Below are positions 52,099 through 60,569 of a stretch of 64,000 nt of DNA, piece after piece. Below the pieces are notes generated by a model. The model ran no database searches. It saw only the letters and a list, made by a program, of their open reading frames with translations, and was not told the DNA's origin. The first letter of the stretch is position 1; the number at the start of each line of letters is the position of its first letter. Source of the stretch: Mesorhizobium sp. B2-1-8 (GTDB lineage Bacteria > Pseudomonadota > Alphaproteobacteria > Rhizobiales > Rhizobiaceae); contig NZ_CP083953.1 of NCBI RefSeq assembly GCF_006442545.2, forward strand, positions 430,462-494,461, given 5' to 3'. The position numbers and the translations under genes are program-made.

Positions 52099-53069
52099 CT
52101 TGATCCTCCCGCCATGCGGCCGGTCAGCGCGTTCAACGACACGGATGCGACCAGGATGATGCCGTATAGGGTATGCAGCAGGAAGCTCGAGACGTTGAAA
52201 TAGGTGAGCGCGCTCTGCAGCAGAAAAATCACCGCCGCGCCGAGCGCCGCAGCCGCGAAGCCGCCGCGGCCCCCGGCAAGGCTGACGCCGCCGAGCGCCA
52301 CGCCGGAAATGGCGACGAGCGTGAAGGTGGGGCCGACATTGGGATCGGCCGAGCCGAGCAGCGCGCTGAGCAGAAGCCCTCCGGCGCCGGCGAACAAACC
52401 GCCGAGCGCGTAGGCGAAGACGCGCACGCCGGTGACGGGAACGCCGGCGGTGTAGCAGGCGCGGTCGTCGCTGCCGCATGCCATCAGCCAGTCATAGACG
52501 GTCAGGCGCTTTGCCAGCAGCCAGAGCGCCGCCATGCCGGCGAGCGGCACGATGGAGTAGGGCCCGGCAAGGGTTTTCAGCCAGGCGGGCGCGGCGCCCT
52601 CGGGCGCCGGCAAAAGGGTCAGCGTCACGCCGCTGAGCACCAGATAGGTGCCGAGCGTTGCGACGATCGGCTGGATGCGCAGCACCGCGGAGAGCAGCCC
52701 GTTGCAAAGCCCGACGAGCGCGCCGATCCCGAGCGCGACCGGCACCAGCACCCAAGGCTGGTCGATGCCGAGATCGCCTGCCAGCGCGTTGACAAGGATG
52801 ATGTTGATGAAGCCCATCAACGGGCCGATCGACACGTCGATGCCGCCGCGCCCGGCCAGGATCGCCGGCATAGAGGCGATGGCGGCCGCCAATGTCGGAC
52901 CGGCGAGGCCGATGACGGTGCCCCATGAGCCCGGCAGCACCCAGGCCCGGTTCAGCCACAGGTTGACGATGAGCAGGACGACGAGGAGGGTCAGGGCCGG
53001 TGCCGACTCGCGACGTCCCGACAACAGCGCACCGATGCCGCGGGCGGCAACTGACGCGGCGGCGCTCAT
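52095..53069 (-). CDS. CUT2 ABC transporter permease, RbsC-like
   Basis: A 324-residue paralogue of the next permease: GRGGIDVSIGPLMGFINIIL near 73-92, LRIQPIVATLGTYLVLSGVT, and the GGVSLAGGRGGFAAAALGAA loop. Two different RbsC-type subunits imply a heterodimeric channel, as in some CUT2 systems. The open frame extends further upstream, but ATG 53069 gives the normal length. Confidence 0.93.
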   Translation of the reverse strand: MSAAASVAARGIGALLSGRRESAPALTLLVVLLIVNLWLNRAWVLPGSWGTVIGLAGPTLAAAIASMPAILAGRGGIDVSIGPLMGFINIILVNALAGDLGIDQPWVLVPVALGIGALVGLCNGLLSAVLRIQPIVATLGTYLVLSGVTLTLLPAPEGAAPAWLKTLAGPYSIVPLAGMAALWLLAKRLTVYDWLMACGSDDRACYTAGVPVTGVRVFAYALGGLFAGAGGLLLSALLGSADPNVGPTFTLVAISGVALGGVSLAGGRGGFAAAALGAAVIFLLQSALTYFNVSSFLLHTLYGIILVASVSLNALTGRMAGGSR

Positions 53070-53094
53070 GCGACGCGCCCGAACATTGCTGCGA

Positions 53095-53805
53095 TCACAG
53101 TGCTGCGGCTCCCGAAAAGGTGGCGACGAGGCCATGCTCGCGGACCACCAGAAGCCGGTCGCAGAGGCGCAAGATCTCCTCGAGTTCCGAAGACAACACG
53201 ACAAGCGCCATGCCATCCTGGCGCGCGAGGTCGCGGAAGGTCTGGTAGAGTGTTTCACGGGTCCGCTGATCGACGCCGCGCGTCGGGTTGTTGAGAAGGA
53301 GGATCTTGGGTTCGCGCGCCAGCCAGCGCGCCAGCAGCACTTTTTGCTGGTTGCCGCCCGAAAGCGCAGTGATCGGCTTGTTGCCGCTGGGCGCGACGAT
53401 CGACAATCGCTCGCGGTAGCGCTCGAAGCGCTCGCGCCTGGCGCGCGCGCTGATCATTCCGAAACGACGGTCGCGTTCCAGCGTCACCATGCTGAAATTA
53501 TCTAGAATCGACAGCGAGGGGAAGATGCCGTTGGCTCTGCGGTCGCGAGCGAGATACGCAATGCCAAGCCGTGTCGCGTGGCGGAAATCGTCGATTTCGA
53601 CATAGCCGGCAGCGTCATGATGGACGAGGACGCGCCCGCCGGCCGGGGCACGCAAGCCGGCAAGCGTTTCGAGGAAGGCGTCCTGGCCATGGCCGTCGAG
53701 ACCGGCGAGGCCTACGATTTCTCCCGGATGGATGAGCTCATCCAGCCCCGGCGTGTTGTGGGCAAGGGATACGCCTTCGACGCGCAGGGCCGGCTCAGAC
53801 GGCAT
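53095..53805 (-). CDS. CUT2 ABC transporter ATPase, second half (split RbsA C-domain)
   Basis: A 236-residue protein equivalent to the C-terminal nucleotide-binding domain of RbsA/MglA. The Walker A region is degenerate (GLAGLDGHGQDAF, residues 33-45), as is normal for that half; the signature LSGGNQQKVLLARWLA is intact. Walker B reads LLLNNPTRGVD instead of the expected LDEPTRGVD, so both the metal-binding Asp and the catalytic Glu are replaced by Asn. It starts inside the end of the first-half gene with an 11-base overlap. Normally both halves are one chain of about 500 residues. Confidence 0.9.
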   Translation of the reverse strand: MPSEPALRVEGVSLAHNTPGLDELIHPGEIVGLAGLDGHGQDAFLETLAGLRAPAGGRVLVHHDAAGYVEIDDFRHATRLGIAYLARDRRANGIFPSLSILDNFSMVTLERDRRFGMISARARRERFERYRERLSIVAPSGNKPITALSGGNQQKVLLARWLAREPKILLLNNPTRGVDQRTRETLYQTFRDLARQDGMALVVLSSELEEILRLCDRLLVVREHGLVATFSGAAAL

Positions 53806-54556
53806 GATCGAACTCCCGGGCGGCGGCGGGCGCCGTCAATTGCAGCAGCCGCTCGGCCGAAACCGAGGCGGTTTCCAGCGTGTCGACCAGTTGCCCGTTG
53901 CGCAGCACGGTGACCCGATGGGCGAGTCGCATCACCTCGTCCATCCGGTGCGAGATGAACAGCACCAGGCCGCCCGCCCGGGCATGGCCCTCGATCGTCT
54001 CGAACACCGCGTTGCGGTCGCCGAGATCGAGCGCGGCGGTGACCTCGTCAAGCACAAGGATTTTTGGGCGGCGGACCAGGGCCCGCGCCAGCACAACCAA
54101 TTGGCCTACCGCTAGCGACAGCGACCCGGCGGGCGCATCGAGATCGATCGGCAGGCCGGTGATGCGGGAGAGAGCCGCGGCGGCGATGCCGTGACGCGCC
54201 GAGCGGCTGGCGGGCCAGCCGAAAGCCGAGCCGGTGCCGAGCACGATGTTGTCGGCCACGGAGCGTTGGGGGGCGACCAGCACTTCCTGGAAAACGGTCG
54301 CCAGACCGAGTTGCTGGATACGCGCCGGATTGGAACCGGTGACCGGCCGGCCAAGCATGCGGATGCTCCCGGAGGAGGGCGCGACGATCCCCGAAAGCAA
54401 TTTGACCAGCGTGCTCTTGCCGCAGCCATTCTCGCCCAGGATGGCGTGGACCGAGCCTGGCTGGAAGGCGAGGTCGACGTTCGACAGCGCCAGTGTCTCC
54501 CCATAGCGCTTCGACAGACCGCACACTTCGAGCATCGGGGCGCGCTCGCCGGTCAT
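53795..54556 (-). CDS. CUT2 ABC transporter ATPase, first half (split RbsA N-domain)
   Basis: A 253-residue protein equal to the N-terminal domain of RbsA: Walker A GENGCGKST at 41-49, the relaxed signature SLSLAVGQLVVLARAL, Walker B ILVLDEVTAALD and ISHRMDEV. It is competent to bind ATP and would pair with the second-half protein. The stop falls 11 bases inside the next gene (HAV-stop against MPSEP), suggesting a fission maintained by translational coupling rather than sequence error, though a frameshift cannot be excluded. Confidence 0.9.
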   Translation of the reverse strand: MTGERAPMLEVCGLSKRYGETLALSNVDLAFQPGSVHAILGENGCGKSTLVKLLSGIVAPSSGSIRMLGRPVTGSNPARIQQLGLATVFQEVLVAPQRSVADNIVLGTGSAFGWPASRSARHGIAAAALSRITGLPIDLDAPAGSLSLAVGQLVVLARALVRRPKILVLDEVTAALDLGDRNAVFETIEGHARAGGLVLFISHRMDEVMRLAHRVTVLRNGQLVDTLETASVSAERLLQLTAPAAAREFDHAV

Positions 54557-54557
54557 C

Positions 54558-55508
54558 TCATTGGCCGTCCGCGCCGACGCCGTTGCTGCCGGCGCCGCAG
54601 ATAAGCGTCGCGACCCTTGCGCGCGGCGGTAAACGGAGCTTACCCGAGCGCAGGGCCGCGATGCCGGCAGCGCCGCTGAGGTCGGCCGCGATGCCGAATT
54701 CGAACCACAGCCAGCGAGCAGCCGCCAGCATGTCCTCGTCGGTCACCAGGACGATCTCGTCGACATGATCGCGCACGATGCCGAAGATGCGCTCGTCCGT
54801 TCGTCCGCAAGCCATGGTGGCGATGCGGGTGGTCACAGCGGGCAGGGTGACCACATGGCCGGCGGCAAGAGAGGCCTGGAGCGTCGGCGAACCGGTGGGC
54901 TCGATGCCAATGATACGGATCGAAGGTTTCAGCGCCTTGAGGGCTACTGAAATACCGGAGATCAATCCGCCGCCCCCGATAGCGACCAGCACGACGTCGA
55001 GTTCCGGCAGCGCCGCGATGAGCTCAAGCCCGATCGTGCCCTGGCCGGCCACGACCTGGGGATCGGCAAAGGGGTGGAAATAGGCTGCGTCGCGCTCCCT
55101 GGCGAACGCCAGGGCCGCACGGCTGGTGGCGTCCCAGACGGCGCCCTCGACGCGGACCTCGGCGCCCCACGCCCGGAGCTTTTCGATCTTCGCCTGCTCG
55201 GCCGTCTCTGGCACGAACACCGTCGCCTGCACTCCGGCGATCGTCGCCGCCCGCGCCGTCGCGAGGCCGTGATTGCCCCCCGAAGCGGTCACGATGCCGG
55301 CGGCGAGCTCTTGCCGGGGCGTGGTCAGCAGGCGGTTGGTCGCCCCCCTGGCCTTGAAGGAACCGGTCGGCTGCAGCGACTCGAGCTTCATCCAGACTTC
55401 GGCATCCGCCAATGGCCGCCGGGTCGCCGTCGCTTTCACGACCGGCGTGCTTCTGATGTATGGGGCTATGCGTTCGGCCGCCGCTTGCACATCGTCGAGG
55501 CCGATCAC
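54558..55508 (-). CDS. Threonine dehydratase-like PLP enzyme (EutB-like)
   Basis: A 316-residue fold-type II PLP enzyme: K52 in PTGSFKARGA binds PLP, SGGNHG at 77-82 and the phosphate loop GGGGLISG at 178-185. The short length without an ACT domain resembles catabolic serine/threonine dehydratases and EutB of the ectoine-utilisation operon. One base separates it from the ATPase gene and it overlaps the DoeB-like gene by four bases. Because its neighbour resembles EutE/DoeB, a role in deaminating a hydroxylated diamino acid is a sensible inference. Confidence 0.88.
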   Translation of the reverse strand: MIGLDDVQAAAERIAPYIRSTPVVKATATRRPLADAEVWMKLESLQPTGSFKARGATNRLLTTPRQELAAGIVTASGGNHGLATARAATIAGVQATVFVPETAEQAKIEKLRAWGAEVRVEGAVWDATSRAALAFARERDAAYFHPFADPQVVAGQGTIGLELIAALPELDVVLVAIGGGGLISGISVALKALKPSIRIIGIEPTGSPTLQASLAAGHVVTLPAVTTRIATMACGRTDERIFGIVRDHVDEIVLVTDEDMLAAARWLWFEFGIAADLSGAAGIAALRSGKLRLPPRARVATLICGAGSNGVGADGQ

Positions 55509-56521
55509 GGCAGTTGACCGCGATAGGGCGTCGCCACGACCATGCAGACGTTGCCGGGCCTGACCTGGCCCGGCTGGCGGCGGACGTAAACGATGCCGTC
55601 GGCCCGGTAATAGAGCGTTTCGGGGGCGCGGCCGGGATTGGCAAGGAAATGAATGCGCCCGGCCGGCTCGCCGGCATGCACCTCAACGCCGTTGAGATGC
55701 AGCGGTTCGAACACGCCTGTCTCGGTGGCAAGCACGTAGGCATCGGGAGTGATCTCATAGATGTCAGGCCGCGTCATGGAGGGCGGCCCATCTTTTCCGG
55801 GCGGCAGCACGCCAAAATGCGCCAGCAGGTTGCGCAGGCCTCGCCGAACGACCGCCAGCGCCTCGATGGACACCGCGCCGCCGCCGGCGAGCTCGGTGCC
55901 GACCACGGTCAGTCCCGCGCGCACCGCCGTGGCCGTCGAGGTTCGTGGATCGCCGCGGTTGGAGATGACCACGACCATGGGCGCGCCGAACGCCACCACC
56001 GCATCGATGTTGCGCTTGAAATGCGCCGGATCGGCGGCTGGCTCGATGGCGACGCTCGGCACGTTCACCGATGATGAACCGCCGGAATGGAGGTCGACGA
56101 AAACATCGGCCATCGGGAACAGGACATCGCTGATGTAGGCGGCGATCTGGGCGGTGATGGTGCCGCCGTGATCGCCCGGGAACATGCGATTGAGATTGAG
56201 GTCGTCGACCGGCGAGGTCCGCCGACCCGCCACGACCGCGGGCAGATTGATCGCCGGCACGATGATCAGCCGGCCCGAGATCGAGGCCGGATCGAGATCG
56301 CGGATCAGCTCGCCGAGCGCGATCGGCCCCTCATATTCGTCACCATGGTTGCCACCCTGCAGCAGGATGGTCGGCCCCTTGCCGTTCTTGATGACGGTGA
56401 GCGGAATCGGCACGACGCCCCAGGCATCCTCATGAACGGAAAGCGGGAGGTTGACGAAGCCGATCTGCTTCCCGTCCTTTTCGAATTCGATATCCGTGCT
56501 GGCCGTGCTGACGAGCTTCAT
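55505..56521 (-). CDS. Zn-dependent deacylase, EutE/DoeB-like (AstE/aspartoacylase superfamily)
   Basis: A 338-residue M14-type deacylase. Zinc ligands H59 and E62 lie in GGNHGDEYEG and H145 in FVDLHSGG; TELAGGG near 210 probably carries the catalytic acid. The opening WGVVPIPLTVIKNGKGPTIL strongly resembles N-alpha-acetyl-L-2,4-diaminobutyrate deacetylase (DoeB/EutE) of ectoine breakdown. It removes an acyl group from an N-acyl amino acid in the cytoplasm. No EutD/DoeA hydrolase is in the window. It follows the binding-protein pseudogene, with a strong hairpin between them. Confidence 0.87.
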   Translation of the reverse strand: MKLVSTASTDIEFEKDGKQIGFVNLPLSVHEDAWGVVPIPLTVIKNGKGPTILLQGGNHGDEYEGPIALGELIRDLDPASISGRLIIVPAINLPAVVAGRRTSPVDDLNLNRMFPGDHGGTITAQIAAYISDVLFPMADVFVDLHSGGSSSVNVPSVAIEPAADPAHFKRNIDAVVAFGAPMVVVISNRGDPRTSTATAVRAGLTVVGTELAGGGAVSIEALAVVRRGLRNLLAHFGVLPPGKDGPPSMTRPDIYEITPDAYVLATETGVFEPLHLNGVEVHAGEPAGRIHFLANPGRAPETLYYRADGIVYVRRQPGQVRPGNVCMVVATPYRGQLP

Positions 56522-56553
56522 GCTGGTTCTGCCAAAAATTTTCTGGTGGGAGG

Positions 56554-56577
56554 AAGGGCCCTCCGAGGAGGGCCCTT
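56554..56577. terminator. Intercistronic hairpin after binding-protein gene
   Basis: Arms AAGGGCCCTC and GAGGGCCCTT form a perfect 10-bp stem with loop CGAG. On the minus strand it is followed 12 bases later by AAAATTTTT. It lies directly after the binding-protein gene and before the deacylase, the classic position for a partial terminator or mRNA-stabilising hairpin in ABC operons. Confidence 0.7.
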
Positions 56578-56595
56578 GGGAGGTCTCGACGGGTG

Positions 56596-57497
56596 TTACT
56601 GAGCGCAGGGATCCGGCGTCTTGGCGTAGTCGAATTCCGGGGTCGGCGCCGGCTTCTTGAAATACCCGTTCATCAGGTCCTCCGGCATCGGATCCTGCGG
56701 CGCGACCGGGAAGACCGACACGGCATCAGCCGTCATGCATGAGCGGTACCATGAACCGAGGTCGCCGATCTTGACGTCGGGGACCGGGATTTCCACCAGG
56801 CTCACCTTGGGCTCCTGGCCCAGCAGCATCCGCACGCCGACGCGCACGGCCGTCTGCGCGGTCCATGACGGCAACAGCGCGCCGCCGGTGAACTTGAAGT
56901 CTGGGTGCGCTTTCCAGTAGCCGAGCGCATCGCCCGAAACGCTGCCGGTAATGACGGGCGCCGGCCGGCCTGCTTGCGCGAAAGCCTCGGCCACGACGCG
57001 CGCCTCGCTGCCCGAGGTCCACACGGCGTCGACCGGACCCGGATGGGTGGCGAGCGCCTGCAGCACCACCGTCTTGGTCACCGCCGCGGTCCAGTTGCCG
57101 TTGACGCCGCGCACGACCTTCACGTCGGGCGATTCCGCGAACGCCTTGTCGGCTCCGGTGCGCTGCTCGGCGACGAGCGGGCTGCCGGCAATGCCCTCGA
57201 CCCTCAGCACATTGTGTCGGCCTGGAAAGCGCCGACGAGGCTCTTGAAGTGGTTGGTCAGCGCCACCCGCCAGGGATTCCCCTGATACGATTCCGAATGG
57301 CACCACTTCCACGGCTTCACCGGCATGGCGAAGCCGTGGAAGGTCGAGGCCTGCACATTCTGTTCAGCCCCCACATAGAGGCCGCGCAAATTGTCCGGCA
57401 GCGTCGCAAGCGCCGCCTTGCCGTCGGCGAGAGCGGGAGTGGCCAGCCCGGCGAGGAGAAGAGCTGAAAGAAGTAGGCGCGAGGCATGCTTATCCAT
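56596..57497 (-). pseudogene. CUT2 ABC transporter substrate-binding protein with internal deletion
   Basis: The first 88 or so codons from ATG 57497 are a normal start: a signal peptide (LLLSALLLAGLATPALA) and SESYQGNPWRVALTNHFKSL. Around base 57215 the frame runs out (QADTMC-stop), and the family sequence resumes in another frame as NVLRVEGIAGSPLVAEQR and continues to the end. About 80-100 residues that link these segments in RbsB-like proteins (the rest of the first lobe) are absent, so a deletion, not just a frameshift, removed them. The importer has no intact binding protein here. The upstream palindrome and ribosome site (AGGGGAAC) are still present. Confidence 0.85.
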
Positions 57498-57628
57498 GGT
57501 CGAGTTCCCCTGTTGATTTCATATATGATAGCATGTTTTAATAGGTAATAGAAACGTTACGCGCTTGTCAATCGCCGCCGACATCAGCAAATTCCTGCGG
57601 GACCGAAACGAAAGAGACGAGAATCGGA
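57498..57628. promoter_or_regulatory. Divergent regulatory region with palindrome
   Basis: The 131 bases between the binding-protein pseudogene and the IclR gene are AT-rich in the middle. TCATATATGA (57519-57528) is a perfect 10-bp palindrome close to the minus-strand start and is a candidate IclR-family operator. Confidence 0.45.
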
Positions 57629-58498
57629 ATGGGTGGGCCAAGGAAAGGCGATGTGGGCGCGCGGGCGGACAAGTCGCCCAAGGAGGGGCAGGCAGCCTAT
57701 CTCGCGCCTGCGCTGGAGAAGGGCCTGGACGTGCTCGAATTGCTTGCGCGGCAATCCGAAGGACTGACCCAGAGCCAGATCGCCCAGCAACTCAGCCGCT
57801 CGCTGCAGGAGGTCTACCGCATGGTCGTCTCGCTGGAGCGCCGTGGCTACATCCGCAGAGGACCGCAGGACGATTCGTTCCGGCTGTCGATGAAGCTCTA
57901 CGACCTGGCGCTCGCTTTCCCGCCGATCGAGATGCTCACCACGGCGGCCAATCCGATCCTGCTGCGGCTCGCGGCCGAGACGCAGCAATCGATCCTGCTG
58001 ACGGTGCTGGAGGGGGCGTCCATCCGCACCGTCGCCTATGCCGACAGTCCGGCGCCGCTCGGCTTCAGGGTGCGGCTCGGTACATCGGGCCCGGCTGAGC
58101 ATACCGCCTCGGGCCGGGTGATCCTCGCTTTCCACCCACCAGCGGTGCGCAAGTGGAATTTCGACGCGTTGGCCGCCAACGGCATCGATCGGGCGGAATT
58201 GCGCCGTGTGCGCCAGCGCGTCGAAGCCATCGCTGCGCGACACTACGAGCTTATCGCGGGTGAAAACATTGCCGGTATCACCGATGTGAGTTTTCCGATC
58301 CTGGACGGACATGGAAAGGCATTGGCGGCGCTGACCATGCCTTTCCTTCAGTCGGTGCGCGGCCGGGTGCCGATCCAGCAGGCGGCGGCTTTGCAATTCA
58401 AGGCCGCCTGCGAGCTCTCGAACATCCTGGGCGGCACGCCGCCGGCACCCGAGTTCCCGCTGTCGGACCCATTGACCCTAGCTTCGCATCCCGAATGA
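57629..58498 (+). CDS. IclR-family transcriptional regulator
   Basis: A 289-residue regulator with an N-terminal winged helix (LTQSQIAQQLSRSLQEVYRM near 45-64) and a C-terminal IclR effector domain (ILLTVLEGASIRTVAYADSP, GPAEHTASGRVILAF, ENIAGITDVSFPILDGHG). It is divergent from the CUT2 operon and ten bases upstream of the lactonase-like gene, so it likely controls both. The N-terminal extension of about 25 Gly/Lys-rich residues before the HTH is longer than usual. Confidence 0.93.
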   Translation: MGGPRKGDVGARADKSPKEGQAAYLAPALEKGLDVLELLARQSEGLTQSQIAQQLSRSLQEVYRMVVSLERRGYIRRGPQDDSFRLSMKLYDLALAFPPIEMLTTAANPILLRLAAETQQSILLTVLEGASIRTVAYADSPAPLGFRVRLGTSGPAEHTASGRVILAFHPPAVRKWNFDALAANGIDRAELRRVRQRVEAIAARHYELIAGENIAGITDVSFPILDGHGKALAALTMPFLQSVRGRVPIQQAAALQFKAACELSNILGGTPPAPEFPLSDPLTLASHPE

Positions 58499-58507
58499 GG
58501 ATTGCCG

Positions 58508-59419
58508 ATGCCCAACTCCTATTGCGGCCCCGTTATCGATCCGCACCATCATCTTTGGGATATCGGGTCGGGCAAGCACCCCTTGCTCGATCCTCCGGCA
58601 ACGGGCGTGGACGCCAATGCCCCATTGCGGCGCAACTACCTAATCGACGACTATCTTACCGACTCGAGAGACCAGAACGTCGTTGCAACGGTGCATGTCG
58701 AAGCGGCATGGCTCGACGCCGACTGCGTCGGCGAAACGCGTTGGCTTGACGGGCTCGCCCGCCGCGCGGGCGTTGCGCGTCGTTACGTCGCCCATGTCGC
58801 GCTCGACCGCCCGGATGCGCCGGAGCTCCTGGCGCGGCAGGCGGTATTTCCCGACGTCGTCGGCATCCGCGATATACTGAGCTGGCACCGCGACCCCGCC
58901 AGATCTTTCCGCGCGCGACGCGACGTTATGGACGATCCGGCGTGGCGGCGCGGGCTGGCGCGGTTGCGCGACCACGGGTTGAGCTTCGATCTGATGATCT
59001 TTGCTGGCCAATTGGCCGATGCAGGCCGGCTTGCCGCGGCTTTCCCCGACCAGCAATTCGTGCTGAACCATAGCGGCAGCCCGATCGACCGCGAGGCCGA
59101 CGCGATGGTCGCCTGGCATCGAGGCATCGCCGAACTGGCGAGTGCCGGCAATGTCGCCATCAAGATCTCGGCCCTGACCGGTTACGATCCCGACTGGACT
59201 CTCGCTAGCATCCGGCCGCTAATTCTGCATTGCATTGAGGCTTTCGGCCCCGAACGGACCATGTTCGCAAGCGATTTCCCGGTGACGAGTCTGCATGCGA
59301 CCTATCGCGAAACCTATGCCATCTATCGGGCTGTCGCCGCCGAATTCACCGCCGCCGAACAGCGAGCGCTGTTTCACGACACGGCTCGGCGCATTTATCG
59401 AATCCCGGATGTCGCATAA
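58508..59419 (+). CDS. Amidohydrolase-family lactonase-like protein (COG3618 type)
   Basis: A 303-residue TIM-barrel hydrolase. VIDPHHHLWDIGSGKHPLL at the N terminus is the hallmark of the L-fuconolactonase/rhamnonolactonase-like group; other landmarks are FVLNHSGSP near 185, NVAIKISALTGY near 217, and MFASDFPVTS near 256 with the metal-binding Asp. ATG 58508 is ten bases after the IclR stop. It could hydrolyse a sugar-acid lactone or an aromatic lactone; the substrate is not defined. The 3' side runs into IS21 debris. Confidence 0.87.
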   Translation: MPNSYCGPVIDPHHHLWDIGSGKHPLLDPPATGVDANAPLRRNYLIDDYLTDSRDQNVVATVHVEAAWLDADCVGETRWLDGLARRAGVARRYVAHVALDRPDAPELLARQAVFPDVVGIRDILSWHRDPARSFRARRDVMDDPAWRRGLARLRDHGLSFDLMIFAGQLADAGRLAAAFPDQQFVLNHSGSPIDREADAMVAWHRGIAELASAGNVAIKISALTGYDPDWTLASIRPLILHCIEAFGPERTMFASDFPVTSLHATYRETYAIYRAVAAEFTAAEQRALFHDTARRIYRIPDVA

Positions 59420-59494
59420 GTAAACTGATACCTCTGAACAGAGGCTGTGACTCTTTGGAATTGGGCTTTGGATAGGCTTGGCCATGCGGATCGC

Positions 59495-59860
59495 CTAACG
59501 GCCAAGGGCCCGGCCAGATGCATCTTGCCTGTGCCGGGCGGCCCGAGGAACAGAAGCGTGTCGATCCAACGGCAGGTGACAACTCTGTAATCTGCCACTG
59601 ATCCAGCGACGGCTGGGCAGCGAGTGGAAGCCATCCAGCTCGCGCACGAAGGGCAACTGGGCGATTTTGCTCGACATGGAGATACGCCGTTCGTCGCGCC
59701 GGGCGATCTCGCGCGACACCGGGGCTTCGCGCAACGTCATCTTCGAGCGGGCGGCTTCGACCAGCAGCGTGTCGAGCTGATCGCGGATCGCCGTCAGCTT
59801 CAGCCAGTCGAGCGTTGCGATGAGCAAGTCGCCCCTTCATACAGCCGCCTGGTAATCCGC
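59495..59860 (-). mobile_element. IS21-family IstB helper ATPase remnant
   Basis: On the minus strand, in shifting frames: LIATLDWLKLTAIRDQLDTL, EAARSKMTLREAPVSREIA, RRDERRISMSSKIAQLPFVR, ELDGF, and AAQPSLDQWQI, ending with the Walker A equivalent LFLGPPGTGKMHLAG near 59520. This matches the N-terminal half of IstB. The C-terminal half and any intact IstA are missing. The 260 bases upstream (59861-60119) are probably also mobile-element debris but I could not assign them. Confidence 0.78.
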
Positions 59861-60119
59861 AAGCGGCCGTAGCAAGGCGGCTGGATCGATCTCGATGGAT
59901 CTGCGCGCACCGGCCCGCCAAAGTCGAAGACGCCAACAAAATGCGCCCGGGCCCCGATCCGTTGTCGCCGCCCCCGTAAAAGGGGCGTGCTCGGCCACCA
60001 CCTGGCAGAACAGCTAGTCGGTGCCCTGAGGTCTCGGACTGGCCGCGAGAACTGCGGTGCCGTGGCTCGCTATCTCCGCATAGGATCCGGTTGAGACCGG
60101 GCCGTGGCGTAGGGATTAG

Positions 60120-60400
60120 TGACGGCGGCCCTGAGATTGTCGCAGACTGCGCGATCGACCTGAACACGGAGAAGCGGCCGGCCCGGTGCTGCGGAACACG
60201 TAGCAAGCTTGCCCACTCGCGTGACTAGTTTGCGGCCGCAGTAACCCGAGGGATAACCCAGCCGCTATGGCGTGCGTTCGCTCTTCGAAGCCTCACGGCC
60301 TCTCTATCTCCGCCTCGAACACCTCTTGCATCACCGTGCGGATCACTTCGGGCAGCCCATCGGCTCGAAGAAGAAGCGGCAGCGCTGGCAGTCCTGCTTT
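60120..60400 (-). mobile_element. IS256-family transposase remnant
   Basis: Minus-strand pieces in several frames resemble the N-terminal part of IS256-type transposases: LPEVIRTVMQEVFEAEIE, then ERTP and RLGYPSGYCGRKLVTRVGKL, then VPQHRAGRFS. In-frame stops separate the pieces and the catalytic domain is absent. The next 170 bases (60401-60569) hold no recognisable feature. Confidence 0.65.
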
Positions 60401-60569
60401 CACTACCATTCGGCTGGCCCGTGCCTTGCCGGCGACCTGGAGGTCAGCATGCAAGCTGACCCTGCGTTCGGGGCAGGAAGGAGCCATTCCACCGGTGTCC
60501 TTCACTCCGCCCAGATGTCGCGACAATCCTCGACTGGCAAGGAAGCCTCGAGCCAGGAGCTGGCGGCTC

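Noticed and set aside
51361..52203. 280-codon plus-strand open frame opposite the permease genes
   Set aside because: Extremely rich in Arg, Asp, His and Gln, typical of antisense reading of membrane-protein genes.
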